Shown in pieces: positions 50,801-63,521 of a stretch of DNA of 64,000 nt. Each line of letters opens with the position of its first letter. Within the stretch, counting starts at the first letter, position 1. The stretch lies in contig CM039183.1 of NCBI GenBank assembly GCA_008360975.2, forward strand, positions 50,429,350-50,493,349, given 5' to 3'. Below the pieces are notes generated by a model, which had not been told where the DNA came from, ran no database searches, and saw only the letters and a list, made by a program, of their open reading frames with translations. Source of the DNA: Lichenostomus cassidix. Its lineage: Eukaryota > Chordata > Aves > Passeriformes > Meliphagidae. A program made the position numbers and the translations under genes.

Positions 50801-52485
50801 CTGAGGCTCCAGCCATTGCAGGAAGTTGTCAAAATGCAAAATTACTAATCTGTAAGAACTTCTGCTTTTGCTTTAATATGATTTTCATCTGTATTGGTCT
50901 GGCATGACCTTCTCATCTCTTGGGTTTATAATTTTTAAAAGTCAGTGTTAAACTACAATATAGCTGATATGGATTGGTCAATGAATGCTGTGGTTAGCAG
51001 CAGTTTCTCAACAGCTCAATGCATCTAAACAAAATAATGACTTGACTTGTCAAAAATAATTTGACCCGTGATTTGCCCTAACACAGAAGAAAATTGAAAG
51101 CAGAGAAAGTTTTTCTTCCTCTCCCCAGAAATAAAAGAACATGATCTTATTTGTTGCCACAGAGCTGAACTCCACTTCTACACTGAAGTAGTTCTAGGGT
51201 CCAAGAACATGAAACCAGTGAAAATAGAGGAAAAGCATCTGACTACTTTGATAGTCTTAAAATAAGAGACACTGCGCCTAAAGACTGAAAGAATTTTCTT
51301 TACAACTTGCACCTGCCAGTTTCACTCTATGAGGCCATATGGGATTGTGAAGTTAGAACTTTTAAAGGATAATATTTCTCATCTACCTCAAGCCTAGAAT
51401 TATGGAGTTAGATCACTTTGTTTTAGGAGACCCAAGTAAAACTTTAGAACTATGAACTATGATTTCAGCTCTCTGATTCACTGATAAAAATTGCCAGGAA
51501 AGAGAAAAATCTCTATAACCATTCAACTACAGTTTTGTCCTGAATCTTTCATCTATATGTCTCTGCAGAGGGGGGGAAAGGAAGGATAATGGATTTGTCC
51601 ACAGAGAACATAGAGATGCATTTTTTATCTTTTCAAGAGAGTTGTTTCCTAACTTTACTGCATTACCATCTTAATGTTCTAATTTCATTTTTGAAGCAAT
51701 ACCCTTTTGTGCACAAAAACTGTTAATGAATGTCCACACAAAGAAAGGTTTTATAAATTTTAAAAGGCAGGAATTTGAGGGATTTTCGAAAAAAAAATCT
51801 GTCTTATGTGAGCACATTGCTGCTTGTAAGGTCATTAGAACTGCCCTTCCTAAAACACACCTTAGATCAGATTAAGATGTACTTGAAGAAATACAGATTA
51901 TATCTTTCAGTGATTCTTAACCATTATCACTTTAGAAACTTAAAAGCTGCCTTCTAGCATTTTCTTTATATTCTAATAAAATGTGTTTTATGCCATTTAA
52001 AATCATGTCGTGAGACAAGGAAAAAATACATTGTATAAAGGAAAGCAGGTCCCAAAGCAGACAGTGTGTTTCATCCACCTTCATATAATCCATTCTGTAT
52101 AAACAGACATGGTAATGAAAACCCTACCAGACTCTGCTTACCTGCTTTTGTAGGAATGAGCCCACCAGGAAGGATAGGAAAGATGTGCTCCATATTGCTG
52201 TTTCAAGGAGGTTTAATTTGTGGACCAACCCTCTCTTCACCTTCAACTCAGCAGTTTTAATATCTCTGGTTCTTGAGTTTAACACTTTTTCATAGGATTA
52301 GCCTAAGAAGATATTTATGACAATTGAAAAAGAAGAAATGTGGCTTTCAGTCCCTTTGTGAAAGGATTGTTTTTATTATCTGACATTCAAGATGTTTACC
52401 TATCCATGTCTGCTGGTGCCATGCCAAGGCCATAAATTCAAATTTCTTGCTATCCTCTTAATGCTGTAAAATGCTGCCCCACTTA
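47823..52485. other. AT-rich unique sequence, no gene seen
   Basis: ORFs reach 99 codons (50239-50538, plus) without a domain. Apart from the 11-bp tandem repeat at 48197-48240 I see only short A/T runs. Confidence 0.6.
48197..48240. repeat. 11-bp tandem repeat, three to four copies
   Basis: CTTAATCATAC is repeated head to tail: two perfect copies, a third with one change (CTTAATGATAC), and a decayed fourth. Confidence 0.9.
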
Positions 52486-52577
52486 CAACAAAAGACAAAA
52501 AACAAAAAAAAACAAAAAAAGCAAAACAAAAAAAACCCACAAAAAAAACCCAACCACCCCCCAAAAAAAAAAAAACC
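52486..52577. repeat. A-rich low-complexity tract with CCC interruptions
   Basis: Runs of 7-13 A are separated by single C or G and, in the second half, by CCC/CCACCCCCC groups. The minus strand therefore reads as T runs with GGG and GGGG groups. It produces an artefactual minus ORF (52458-52679) rich in Phe, Gly and Cys. No retroposon body adjoining it was recognised. Confidence 0.9.
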
Positions 52578-55500
52578 TAACATGTGCCATTGATTGCTTT
52601 GCATCTGTGAGTTATATAAGAGGTCAGTCCTTTGGCTCAGCCTCTTGTTCCTCTGTTCCTTCTGGCAAAATGATAACACATGTATTATACATTCATGTGT
52701 ACAGCAAAATCAGTGCTCACCCACAAACACATCTCTATGTAACGACCTCATCTGACAATCCAATTAATTTTTCTAGAATAATCTAAGCATTTATAATCTT
52801 CCAAACATAATTGCTTACTTTCTTAAATGTGTTTGGAAAATTCAGAATTCAGAACTTTTCTTTGACTTCGAGCAGAGCATTTGTCTTCTATGACTGTAAT
52901 TGCAGCCAGATTTCCTATTCTGGATGCAAAAATCACACTCGTAGTGCCCAAATCATCTTTCAGATGAAATGTGTTGACTTGATACCACTGTTCAAAGAAG
53001 CCCTGTGCAGTATCTTGTGTGAGCGTCAGGCTTTTGATTAATCACCCACTCTGCCAGAGACACAACAGTCACTTTTGTGATAGTAATGTTCTTCAAAGAT
53101 AGGGATTTTAAAAGGTTCTGTATTTCATCAAGTAACAGCTGGTTCGAGTCATTAATGACAAAATGAAACAACAATTTAGTTCACTCTGGTAGTCTCAAAA
53201 TGTGAGTTGCCTGGATGGATTATTGACATGCTTTGTTGTGCTGTAGTAACATGATGTCATCATTATGTTAGCTTGAAGTGCTGCAACTTCTGGTCATTCT
53301 AAGACTGCTGAATAACTATCGAAAACCGTAATATGTTCATTAAAAGCAGCTCATGTGTTTGCTTCAGATTCCTAATGAAGTAGATCACTGGCAGCATTTT
53401 AGCAGCTGTATATGCATTAGGAAATAAAATAAAAGGTGGACTGACTTATGCTGAAATGTTGCCACTTCTGCAAAAAGCAGACTCAGCAAAACAATGTATT
53501 TGATTTTCAGCAAAACAGTAAAACTGTTTCTATGTATTTAAACAATGCTTTTGTGAAATCTTGTAATTGGAAAACATTAAACAACAAAATTGAATTCAGT
53601 CTCCAGAACATCTGCCAAAATGACCATAATTTCCCACAACCATGGAAATGTATCTTGCTGCATGATTTAATCTCAGATCCACCTAATGGAAGTTAGTGAA
53701 ATTTATTATTTCTTCAGCCTATACCTTTTCTAAGAGGTAATATATTAAAAGTTTGGAAATTGGACTTTCTGTTTGTCTCATTTTACTTCTTTTCTTAGTA
53801 TGCCTGATCTTATTATTAAATTGAATTTTAAACAAAAGACAAATTATAAAAAGAACCTGTGTGTCATTTCAAAAGTTAAAAGCAATTTATAAAACCATTT
53901 TAATAAGGAGAGTATTTTAAACTTTCTTCAAGATAATTGCAAGTAATTTAACTGTAGGATGTGTAGACAGTTTCTAATGAGATTAACAGAAGTTTGCTTC
54001 TAATTTTTCCATTTCTTACCCATTCCCAAGGAAATTTTTAAAGACTTGTTACTTGACAAGAACACCTAGAAAAACAATATCCCTTAGAATTGGCAAGAAT
54101 TACTACTCACTCATCTGAAAATCAATTAGTATATCTTTGCTAAAGCTGCAGAGATGAGCATAACTGGTGTTAACCCAATGTTAATTTATATTGACCTGTT
54201 TATTGCCTGCTGTCTCTTGTATCTTCCCACAAGAAATTCTCCTTTTTTTTTTAATCAGCATAATCCTCCTATGAAAATGTTTCATCTTCATACAATGTCA
54301 GTAGACATATCAACCAGTATTTTGGAAAAGCTGACCAGCAAGATGACTGGTTTACAATACATTCATTAACTTTAGTTTTCAGAATGTAGAATTGTTGGAA
54401 ATAAACAACTTCCCCATGCAATTGTTGCTTTATTTTGATCATATTTTCCCTATTCAGAAACACACATTAAGGGCAGCAAAAGTATGAATCATTATAATTG
54501 TCTGGCACCCTGTGAGTTGGTATAAGCCCTTTGCTGGAGCAGAAGGGAGCTCTGGTGTGCAGCCCTGGCTCTTCTAGGCTTAATTCTGCCATCCCAAAGG
54601 AAAGGTGTGAACAGAGCAAAGGAAACCTCAAATTATTTGTGGCTGAAATAGGGTTAATGTTCTGAAGGTATAAACACTGGTTTTGTGCTGAAGAACTGGG
54701 AGAAAATGACTGATCATATGGATGCATATGAGAAAAAAATTTTACATTGCTTGTTTTCCGAATTCTAAATCTTCCAAGATGTTTGTGGTTTTTTTCCAAG
54801 TTGTAATAATAACGTGATTTAAAATGTTGCTGGATGGAAAATCCATTTACTTTGAAAATGAGGAAGTAATTAAAAACTTGCTGAGATTTTAGTAATTTGG
54901 TCTCATGCTACTAACATCACGAAAGTAGCCATCAGACTGTGTGGGCTCATTAAACAACAGGACATCCGGAGATGTGAGCATAAAAATGCTTTACCCTGAT
55001 GTCAGGGTTTACCTCAATTAGCTGTTGTCTAAAACAGATTTCTCTGCTCCTGAGCATTTGCTTTTTCTCTCAAAGTCTGACTGAATGAATCAAATCATTA
55101 CCTGTTGAGTCTCTCAGACTGACTCAGCACAAACACCTACCAAATCCATTCTCACAAGGACAGCTTTCCATGCCAAGGAAACACAAGTGAAAAAATAGAC
55201 ACATCATGTGGAATGATCCTCATTTGGTAATTTTAGAAGGAGAAATTAGGACTTAGAGGAATGGTAGAAATGTTTCAGGAGCTCAGCCTCTGTTTAGTAA
55301 TCAGGTTAAATTGCATTTGGAAGCATACTCACTCTTAACTATGTGCAGCAAGTAGTTGAAGGCAGGTTCCCTCTGTCAAAGCTGATTAAAACAGAATGAT
55401 TTTCAAACAAAATAACATATAATGGAGCAATTACATGTGAAGATGAAAGCAAGAACTGTGCCAGTAATATTCCCTACAATTATGATTCAGAGGACAATGT

Positions 55501-58500
55501 TTATGAGAAAGCTGTGTCCACAGGGACAACAACAGACAAGGCTGAAAATGGAACCAAGTTGGGAGTAGATAATTTCTTTGAAAAGAGATCTGACCAAGAA
55601 TTAAAATAAATTTTAGTATTCTACACTTATACGGGGTCTGCATAGGGATACTGTGTTGTGTTTCTCTTTCTTGACAGTGGAACATACAAGAGGGAACGCA
55701 AAAGAGACAAATCCCTGCCTTTATTGAGAAAGGCTGATTGAAAGCAGAATACCAGGTGATGTAAGCTGGCATGTACAGCCTTGAAGTCATGAGAATGAAT
55801 AATTCAACTACCCTGAATGACATAGATATCTAAAGCAGGTACTAACAAGTTAATTTTTGAACTTTTAAAATCAGAAATCCTAAATCTTTCTGACAGTTGT
55901 CATAAGGCAATTTTTCTAAGCAAAAGTTTTCATCAAATAAAAATCATCTTGGTAAAAATTTTATTTTCCTCTTACCCCAAGTAAGGAAAGATGAAGCAAT
56001 ATCTCATATTTGGCCTGTTTCAAATGGTTATTTAATAATTTTATGGAGACAAAGTGTGGCAGACACCTGTATCCTTTATAACCTGTTTTCTTTCTCTTAG
56101 TGTCCCTCCTTTTACAAATGTAAGTGCATATTTCTGTATATATCTATGTATGTACAGGCATACATATATGTAGAAATATATGTACAACAGCATCAGCTTC
56201 ATACTAGAACAGCTGTTCAGACCAGACAGCCTCATACTCTGTTGTCCTGCATCACCTGGAACTTCCAACACCCAGCACATTTTCCCAGGTGAAGACACCA
56301 AAGGATATGCAAAATAGGTGGTCAAACATCAGGATGATTTTATAGGTTCTCAGCACCTATTCTTCAACTTAAAATTGTCTTCCACAGTCAGGCACTTACA
56401 CTGAGGAGAGTGATCCGTGCGTTCCACATCAGTATCAAGTGCTCTAGGAGTAGAACTGGCATATTTCTACTGTATCTAGGAGTTGAAACAGCTAACATCT
56501 GTTGAGAGTCAGCTCGTTCAGATCCTAGTGGAGCTGAGAATGAAACTGTGACAGTGAGTCAGTGCTGTCTGTGAGAAGGGGCCTTTAGGCACATGAAACA
56601 GAAAATCCTCAAGGATGTGGTGCATTTTAATGTTGATCCTTGAAATGCTGTGGTGGCTTAGCTAGATACTGGAAATCTTCATTTTGAAATTCAGTATCTA
56701 TTGTGGGAATTAGAAATGGCTTAGGCATTGCCTTAAGCATGTCATTTAGTACCTAGCTGGATTTTTTGATCAAGTTCCCCTATTGCACAAAGGAGTAATA
56801 GACCTTTCATAATTCACTTCAGCTTTGTGTCAATAAAATGTTAGAAGTGGTGATACAAACAGGTTATGTGATAACTGGAGGTAAATAAACAGAGATTAAT
56901 ACTGTAAGAATCCTGAAAGTAGCTTTGTTACACACTTAAGATGTTAGAAAGTAATATTGAATTAAGCACCTAAAATAAAAGATAAAGCTCTCAGTACATG
57001 GAATTATTACTGGATCCATAGTATTACACAGTACAATAAACTTTTTAAGCATTTCAAACAGGATTTAAGACTCATTTGTGTCAGGAATTAAGAAAACAAA
57101 CATTCTCCCAATTAGAGAGGAGGAACAGAGAAGAGAAGTGAGCAGATCTCTTTTGCAGTTTAAGGGCAAGCTAACATTCCATCATTATTCGTGGTAGTCT
57201 GCGTAGCAATGGACATGAATGGATTAAATGTATCCCTCAAAACACAAGAAAACTATAATGGTCTGTAAAGCATCACCAAAGAAACTGTGATAGTGCAGAG
57301 ATTCATCCACAGCAGAATTTCCAAGAGACACCTTCTGCATCAAAAATTTTTCCAGGTTACTTTATTATCAGAAGATCCCTGGGGTTAGTGGAAACATAGC
57401 CTCTTCACTTTCCTGATGTCTGAAAGCACGAACATCAAAAGAAAACAGCACACAAAAAGGAAAGGATAGAGTGTGAGAAAAACAGTGGAGGTAGAAGTTT
57501 AAAATAGCCAGGTAAAAAACAAGGTTGAATCTGACATGGTATCGTTTTTTCTTAGTTGCATTTCTTTTGTGGCTGAAACTCAATCAAAGCTTGTATAGAA
57601 TGATATTTTCTGAATTTCAAAGCTGTGTATTGCTACTTTTTTTGTCTGTTTCAAGGAATGGCTAAAATAAAATCAGTATTTTTAAGTGTGATTAATTTTT
57701 TCCTGTCCTTTTCTCAACGAGGCAGTTGCAATTCCAGTTGTTGCAAAGGCTATAGAAAGTCTTAGTTGATTTTCTCTAGGAAAAGTTTTTGCAACTCAAG
57801 CTAACATTACAAAAATAAAATCATTGCTGCTCTTAAGAAAGTGCAAATGATCTGTTCGATTTGTTGGGGGTTTTTTTACCTGATTTTTATGGAAGTGCAA
57901 ACTGTCTTACCTTTCTGAACTGTGTGCAGTGAGACAGGGAAATTAGTATCCTCAATAGACCCTAGTTTGGTTTCCCAAGCAATACAAGTAGTATTTGAGA
58001 TGAAGCTGTATATTTCCAGTGCTTTCCTGCTCAGAGACATGAATTTGAGATTTTCTCCTGTAATCTCATTGAAAACTGCTACAAAAAAAAAGGAAATCTT
58101 TTTGTACTCGGTTAAGAAAGAAAAAACAACAGACTGCATGCAGTTCACTTAAAAGGTGGGAGAATTTGTCTAATCTCCCATCCGTCTCCCAATTCCAGAT
58201 CCACAACAATTTTTTGTTTACCTAACCTTTTATATTGCAATTTTGCTTTCATGAAATGGGAGTGATGACACTTGGATCATGTCTCTTCAGCCCCCTTATA
58301 AATAAATAAATAATGTTTAACATTATACAGACAGGAAAACAAGATTACTTTTACAGTCAAAAGAAGTACAACTTGGGACAAATTACATACATCTGTGAAG
58401 TACCTTTCTTATGTTTGCTTTTTCCTCCAAATGTATACCTAATTTCGAATCTCCTGGCATTGAAAATTTTGTCTTTTCTTTCTTAGAGCAATTTGTTTTG

Positions 58501-59418
58501 TTCTTTCATAACAAAGGTTGTATAACAAAGGTTTCTCTGAATTTAGATAAAGTAGAAATATGTGTTTCTAGGTAAAGGCTTCATACATGGAGGACAATGT
58601 TGGACTGGCAGATACCTATTAAAAGACGCCTCAATATATTCACTGATGTGATGGAAATTATGTCCCCATGAGAAGCATTTCACTGTCTTGGTTTTCTCTA
58701 CATCCTGATGATGATATGGGCTTAAAGGAAATACAGCTTTTTTAGTAAAACTATGATTTGAAAGTGGAGTAAGTCCCCCGGGATGCATTGAAAAATATCC
58801 AAGACACACAGAACTAACAATATTAGATTATATCTCAAATGCATTTTAAGATACTAGAAGCTTTCCCTCCAGCCCTTTATGGTGGTGGTATGACTGACTC
58901 CATACTACATCTCTGATAAGAATGTTTAGTCCAGGGGACCACACTAAATTTACTCAGAAGACAAACTTGCCAAAAATTGTTCTGCATGGGTATAAGGGCA
59001 CAGACACTGACTGCTTTGATATACTGATCTGCTCCCTCTGTGCCCAATTACTTGCTGAAAAATGGATGGTAGAGGAGAAATTCCTTCAGGAAACTTTGGT
59101 TGCCTATTTCTCACTGTATAAACCATGATTTAAAGTTGGAAGGATTGGTAGAAATGTGTGCTGCCACCACACCTTGGGTTCATGAGCTGAAAGTTGGCGT
59201 CCATGTAACTTGTTATGGGAGAAAACATCTCTCCACTCCCTGTAAATAAGTGAGACTGCAGCAGGGAGGCCTTTTGCCCTTGTCGTTTTTCTGGCAAATA
59301 TATATCAAGTGACAAGTGTGACTCAGGGGGCTTTACCCAGCCTGGGTAGTGATAGGAAGTTAAACGTGGCAGCTGAGAAATTGCATTTGAGGTGTTCATT
59401 CACTAGTACTGGGCCTGG

Positions 59419-59434
59419 CATGCAAATATGCATG
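59419..59434. promoter_or_regulatory. Near-palindromic POU/octamer site
   Basis: CATGCAAATATGCATG contains a perfect ATGCAAAT octamer and an overlapping ATGCAT half, and it matches its own reverse complement at 14 of 16 positions. This geometry is compatible with POU-domain dimers. Its first 14 bases recur at 19324-19337. Function is not demonstrated. Confidence 0.35.
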
Positions 59435-61289
59435 ACCTTAAAGGAATGATGTGAAAAATGTGATTATGGACTGTGTTTTATAAATTATGTCTGCCACAGT
59501 GAGTAATGAAAGATTTGCACTGGGAGCCATAAGAATGATAAACTAGTACAGCAGACTTTTAAGTGAAAGAAAGATACAGGAAACCTCATCATGGAATAGC
59601 CTCCCCAAAGGGAAAATTTCTTTTCCTCTCTCAATAATTTCTGCCATAATCTTATGCCTCAAACTAAAGGAGTATGATTACTTTATAGTTCCACATTCTT
59701 TACACAGGACTGGGTACTTAGTTGAGTGTGGAAATGTTAGAGTCATGCTTATTCAGACTAAGGAGCTGATCTCAGGGATGCATTTTGGCAATGGATTCCA
59801 GAAATCATTCATGTGCTGTGCAAAAATCAGGAATGGGCCTGGTTCTGAAACCTAGATGAACGCATACTGAGCTCTTTCTTCTGTCTCAAAAGAAGCAGTA
59901 AGTGGGTAGCTAGAAGTCCTCTGCCTATTTCAGTCTTTACTTCAAAATTCAAAGAATTGTTGTGTCCAGGAAAAGGAACTGATGTCACGGCTGCCAGGAT
60001 ACTTTCTCAAGCTAAAGATTTTCATCAGGTTTCATTCCTGTTTTGACATCCACAGGACATTCAGAAAATATTGATTTATAGTGAGAAAAAACTTCTGGTT
60101 TTGTCACGCTGTACAATTTAGTAGGAAATCCCCAGGATATAAAAGGTACTCATATTGTTCTTTGCTGCTAATCCTACTGTGTAACATTGGTTAGGTTAGG
60201 CTGTACCTGCAGTTTGTGCTCCCCAGTAAAAGTTTAGCTTTCCTAAAATAGTTTTAATAGCAGTTAATCAATGCTTTTAAGAACAATTAAAAATATTCAT
60301 GGAGGTTTTATTGACTTTCTGACTTAGTGACCTCCAAATATTTTGTTATCTGTGTGTAACTACAGGAGGAACTTGAGAAATCTTCCTGTGACTACAAAGA
60401 ATGAGGAAATCACTGCATATTTTTCCCAAACATCAAAATAATACATACAAATCTAATGAAAGTTGAATTTGAGAGGCAAAAAACATAAATCCTTGTGACT
60501 GCCTTTAAATTAGCATAAGAAAATTTCCATTGCTTGACAAGAAGCATTTTAAACAGTTCAGCTGAAACAACAAGGAATATAGCTACATAACAGGAAAGAA
60601 GGGAAATAGAAATGGAATGCAGCTGGGATTTGTGAGTATCATTCTCAGAGAAAGTTTTGAAACAAGTACAAATATTTTCCAGAGGTAACATCACATAATG
60701 TTTGGTTTATGGGATATTGAGACTACAAAATACCGGGAAATGTTGCTTCAAACCTTCCTTTTCCAAACAGTGATTTCCATTTCTCTCTCCATCAAGGCTG
60801 CACCTTTCCTTTTGCCTCCAGTTTTTCTTATGCAAAATAAAACAACCCAAAAACCAAAATGCTTTTGCTGTAGTTCGCTAAGCATTGATTTAGCAAGTCA
60901 CCATCCAAATCCAACCCACTTTCTTTACATTTAAGAAATCCCCTGGAGCCCCCCCAGGTTGCTGTCGAGAGCATGGACATGCTCAGCACAGCACCATCTC
61001 AAGGTCTGGATGGGCTCAGCATGGGCAGACTCTCATGTGCTTCATGCACAATGTGAATGGATAATTCTGCTCTTCCAAAGCACCCCAAGAACAGCTGGAG
61101 CCTGAGGTGGGAAGCAACCATATGCCTGCCTACCATCTCATGTTTGCATTTGCAACATCCCCATGTAATTTTCCAGCCTTTAAAAGAGAGTTTCTTTGGG
61201 ATTGTGTCGCAAGGCTGTCAGAAACTACTGGATTGTTCCCTGCTCTGTGTTCCCGGAGCCTCTCTGGGTGTTACAAATAGATGATTCTT

Positions 61290-61297
61290 ATGCAAAT
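61290..61297 (+). promoter_or_regulatory. Octamer motif ATGCAAAT
   Basis: A perfect octamer at the downstream edge of the GC-richer island at 60940-61300. A TTTAAAAGAG AT-box lies about 110 bp upstream. Too little to call a promoter. Confidence 0.25.
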
Positions 61298-61841
61298 GGG
61301 GGAATATTTTCACAGCTGACTGTGAAATCAGAAGTTTGTGCATTTAGTTAGCTTGGAAAAATGCAGAAAATTTAATTGAAACTGCCAAGTTCACTGACGT
61401 CTTCTAGAAACCAAGCTGCAAGGTGAGTTATTTTTCCTCATAAATATCTAATCAGCAAACATTCTTATAGAGTATATTCTCTGTATTAGGGTGAATTAAC
61501 AACATTAGACTAATTTAAGTTCAAACCTTAGAAGTAGTCAGACTTAGTAGTATAGAATATATATGCAATATAAATTGCTGCTGTTTTAGGAAAGTGTTAC
61601 AGAGAAAAATTTCATTTCTCATGACAGAGTACTTCACTTTAATACAATATGTCAGCAAGCTTTGCTTATTCTTTTATTTTAAAATTACTTTCAATTGCCT
61701 TTTAATATTCTATCATAAAATTGTTGACTTTTTATGTCAGCTCATCCTAAAAGGAAAGGTTAGCAATGAGGAATGAGTCAGTTTGTTCCCTACGACAGGT
61801 AGCTGTTAGTAAGTTCTACTTCAGCACAAAGAGTAAACTTT

Positions 61842-61867
61842 TATTCTGTGGTATGATTCTATGATTT
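61842..61867 (+). mobile_element. Possible CR1 3' terminal octamers
   Basis: ATTCTGTGGTATGATTCTATGA resembles the sense-strand CR1 terminal repeat, but the preceding sequence does not show the expected CCAACCCAAACC block. It may be a remnant of a CR1 tail or chance. Confidence 0.3.
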
Positions 61868-63327
61868 ATATATTTCTTCTTTTGGTTGGTTTGCACATCT
61901 CAGAAAAGTCTGCTAAATTTTGTAATCCTTCTGTGAGTGGGTTCAATATTTGAAAATTTTCAGCTGCCTATTTTGCATTTTGGATTACATCATAAGCATT
62001 TTCAGTCTTGGAAAGGTTCTTTTGGCCACAGGTTAGAAAAATGTAGTAGAGAAAATCTATAAAACTCAAAACAGTAACAAAAGTTTTCTGTAACATTTCC
62101 TTTACCTACGGAAATTCAAGGTTATTCAGGTGTATAATGCATACTTATTGTCCCAAATCCTTAAATGTTTTGTCCCAGCTCTTTGGCACTGCATAAGTGT
62201 TGCTTATTAGATGCTTAATGTGATTCCTTAATTATTCTTAAGAAAAATTAGCAGTCAAATAGCTATCCATATAGCAGGTGAAAAGTTAATATAGAACCTT
62301 GTATAGTACATATCATGATTGTTATTACAGTTTTGTATAAACTATATTTTAACTCCTTTATTTTTTTTTTATAAATTAGTAATTATAAATGGACTCCTTA
62401 TAAATAATTTCTTAAGGCTGAAAACCTATTTCATTTTCACCCATTAAATTTTACTATTTTACTATTTCTTCCTTGAAAATTACTGTCTGTATTAAAACCT
62501 AATACTGCTACCAAGTGGAGCTGTTTGCAAAATTTCAGTGTCCTAAATTATCTGCTGTAGCAACTACATAGAGTAGAACCAAAGCACTATTGAGTCAGAG
62601 GTCTCCATTCAAACCAATAGGGACTGAACAAACATAATGCCAAGTAATAAGATTTTCCAGATTTAGAACCAAAAAATAAAAAAGTAATTTCAATAAATAA
62701 TTTCAAACTATTTTTCCAATTATCAAATGAATTTTCAGATTACATTCTAGAATGGATTGTCTTTAAAAATTTTGATCATTCATTCTCATTTAATCAACAG
62801 TTTTCCTGAGAGTTTCCTAGTGCTAGACCTTGGAATTCATTATGGAAATGCAATGACTCACAGCATTTGTTTAGTCTTCTTTTTTAGGGAGAAAAAAACA
62901 TCTTTAGGACTTGTAATTACTGAGAAATATGAGCAATTGCACTTCACTTCTAAAGCAATATAATCAAATGTCTGCTTACTTTGTAATTATGGTCACAATC
63001 TCTGGGTGCTTTGTTTTATTTATTCAATTCTACTGCATTTTAGTGAATGTTTTATTAAAGAGCAAAATAATTACATGCCTTTTCAATAATGAACTGCACC
63101 TGCTAAACGTTTTTAATGTATCATTTCAGAATTCAGAAAACAAGAAACTCTTTAAATTTTAATTGCTATTTTTCTTTTAAAGTACATTTCCAAAGGGAGA
63201 ATTCTACAAAAGCAGAGAACACATTCTTCATTGCTGTAACCAGACATTTCATACAGATATGCTAACTTGCATATTCAGAAATAAAATTGCTGGAAAGCAT
63301 GTTGAAAATGTCTTAGAATCTTTGTGG

Positions 63328-63412
63328 GGTTTGGTTTGGTTTGGTTTGGTTTGGTTTGGTTTGGTTTGGTTTGGTTTGGTTCGGTTCAGTTCGGTTCAGT
63401 TCAGTTTGGTTT
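63328..63412. repeat. GGTTT pentamer array with a variant tail
   Basis: Seventeen pentamers can be counted: ten perfect GGTTT, then GGTTC, GGTTC, AGTTC, GGTTC, AGTTC, AGTTT and GGTTT, followed by GGGG. The G strand has regularly spaced GG pairs. A plus ORF (63259-63441) through it reads as repeated Trp-Phe-Gly-Leu-Val, which is merely the repeat translated. Confidence 0.97.
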
Positions 63413-63485
63413 GGGGTCTTTTTAACAGTAGGTTTAACTAGCATTTATTATTAATTCACTGAGACACCACAGTTTATTGTGAGTC

Positions 63486-63521
63486 TTTCACTACACAAGG
63501 CACGTTTCACTACACAAGGCA
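63486..63521. repeat. 17-bp direct repeat, 19-bp period
   Basis: TTTCACTACACAAGGCA occurs twice exactly, separated by CG. This is a recent-looking local duplication. Confidence 0.92.

Larger units (their letters stand above)
52578..63327. other. AT-rich unique sequence with two GC-richer islands
   Basis: ORFs reach 130 codons (55431-55823, minus) and none has a recognisable domain. An (AAAT)n-like tract is near 58298. The segments 59110-59450 and 60940-61300 are richer in G and C than their flanks and carry octamer motifs. A possible CR1 3' tip is at 61842-61867. Otherwise no transposon or RNA gene was identified. Confidence 0.55.

Noticed and set aside
52458..52679. Phe/Cys-rich minus-strand ORF resembling a membrane peptide
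   Set aside because: It is produced by the A-rich tract at 52486-52577 read on the other strand.
55431..55823. 130-codon minus ORF as a gene
   Set aside because: The protein has no domain or family resemblance, there is no promoter or splice context, and its length is within what noncoding DNA of this size can produce.
63259..63441. ORF with repeated Trp-Phe-Gly-Leu-Val
   Set aside because: It is the direct translation of the GGTTT pentamer array.
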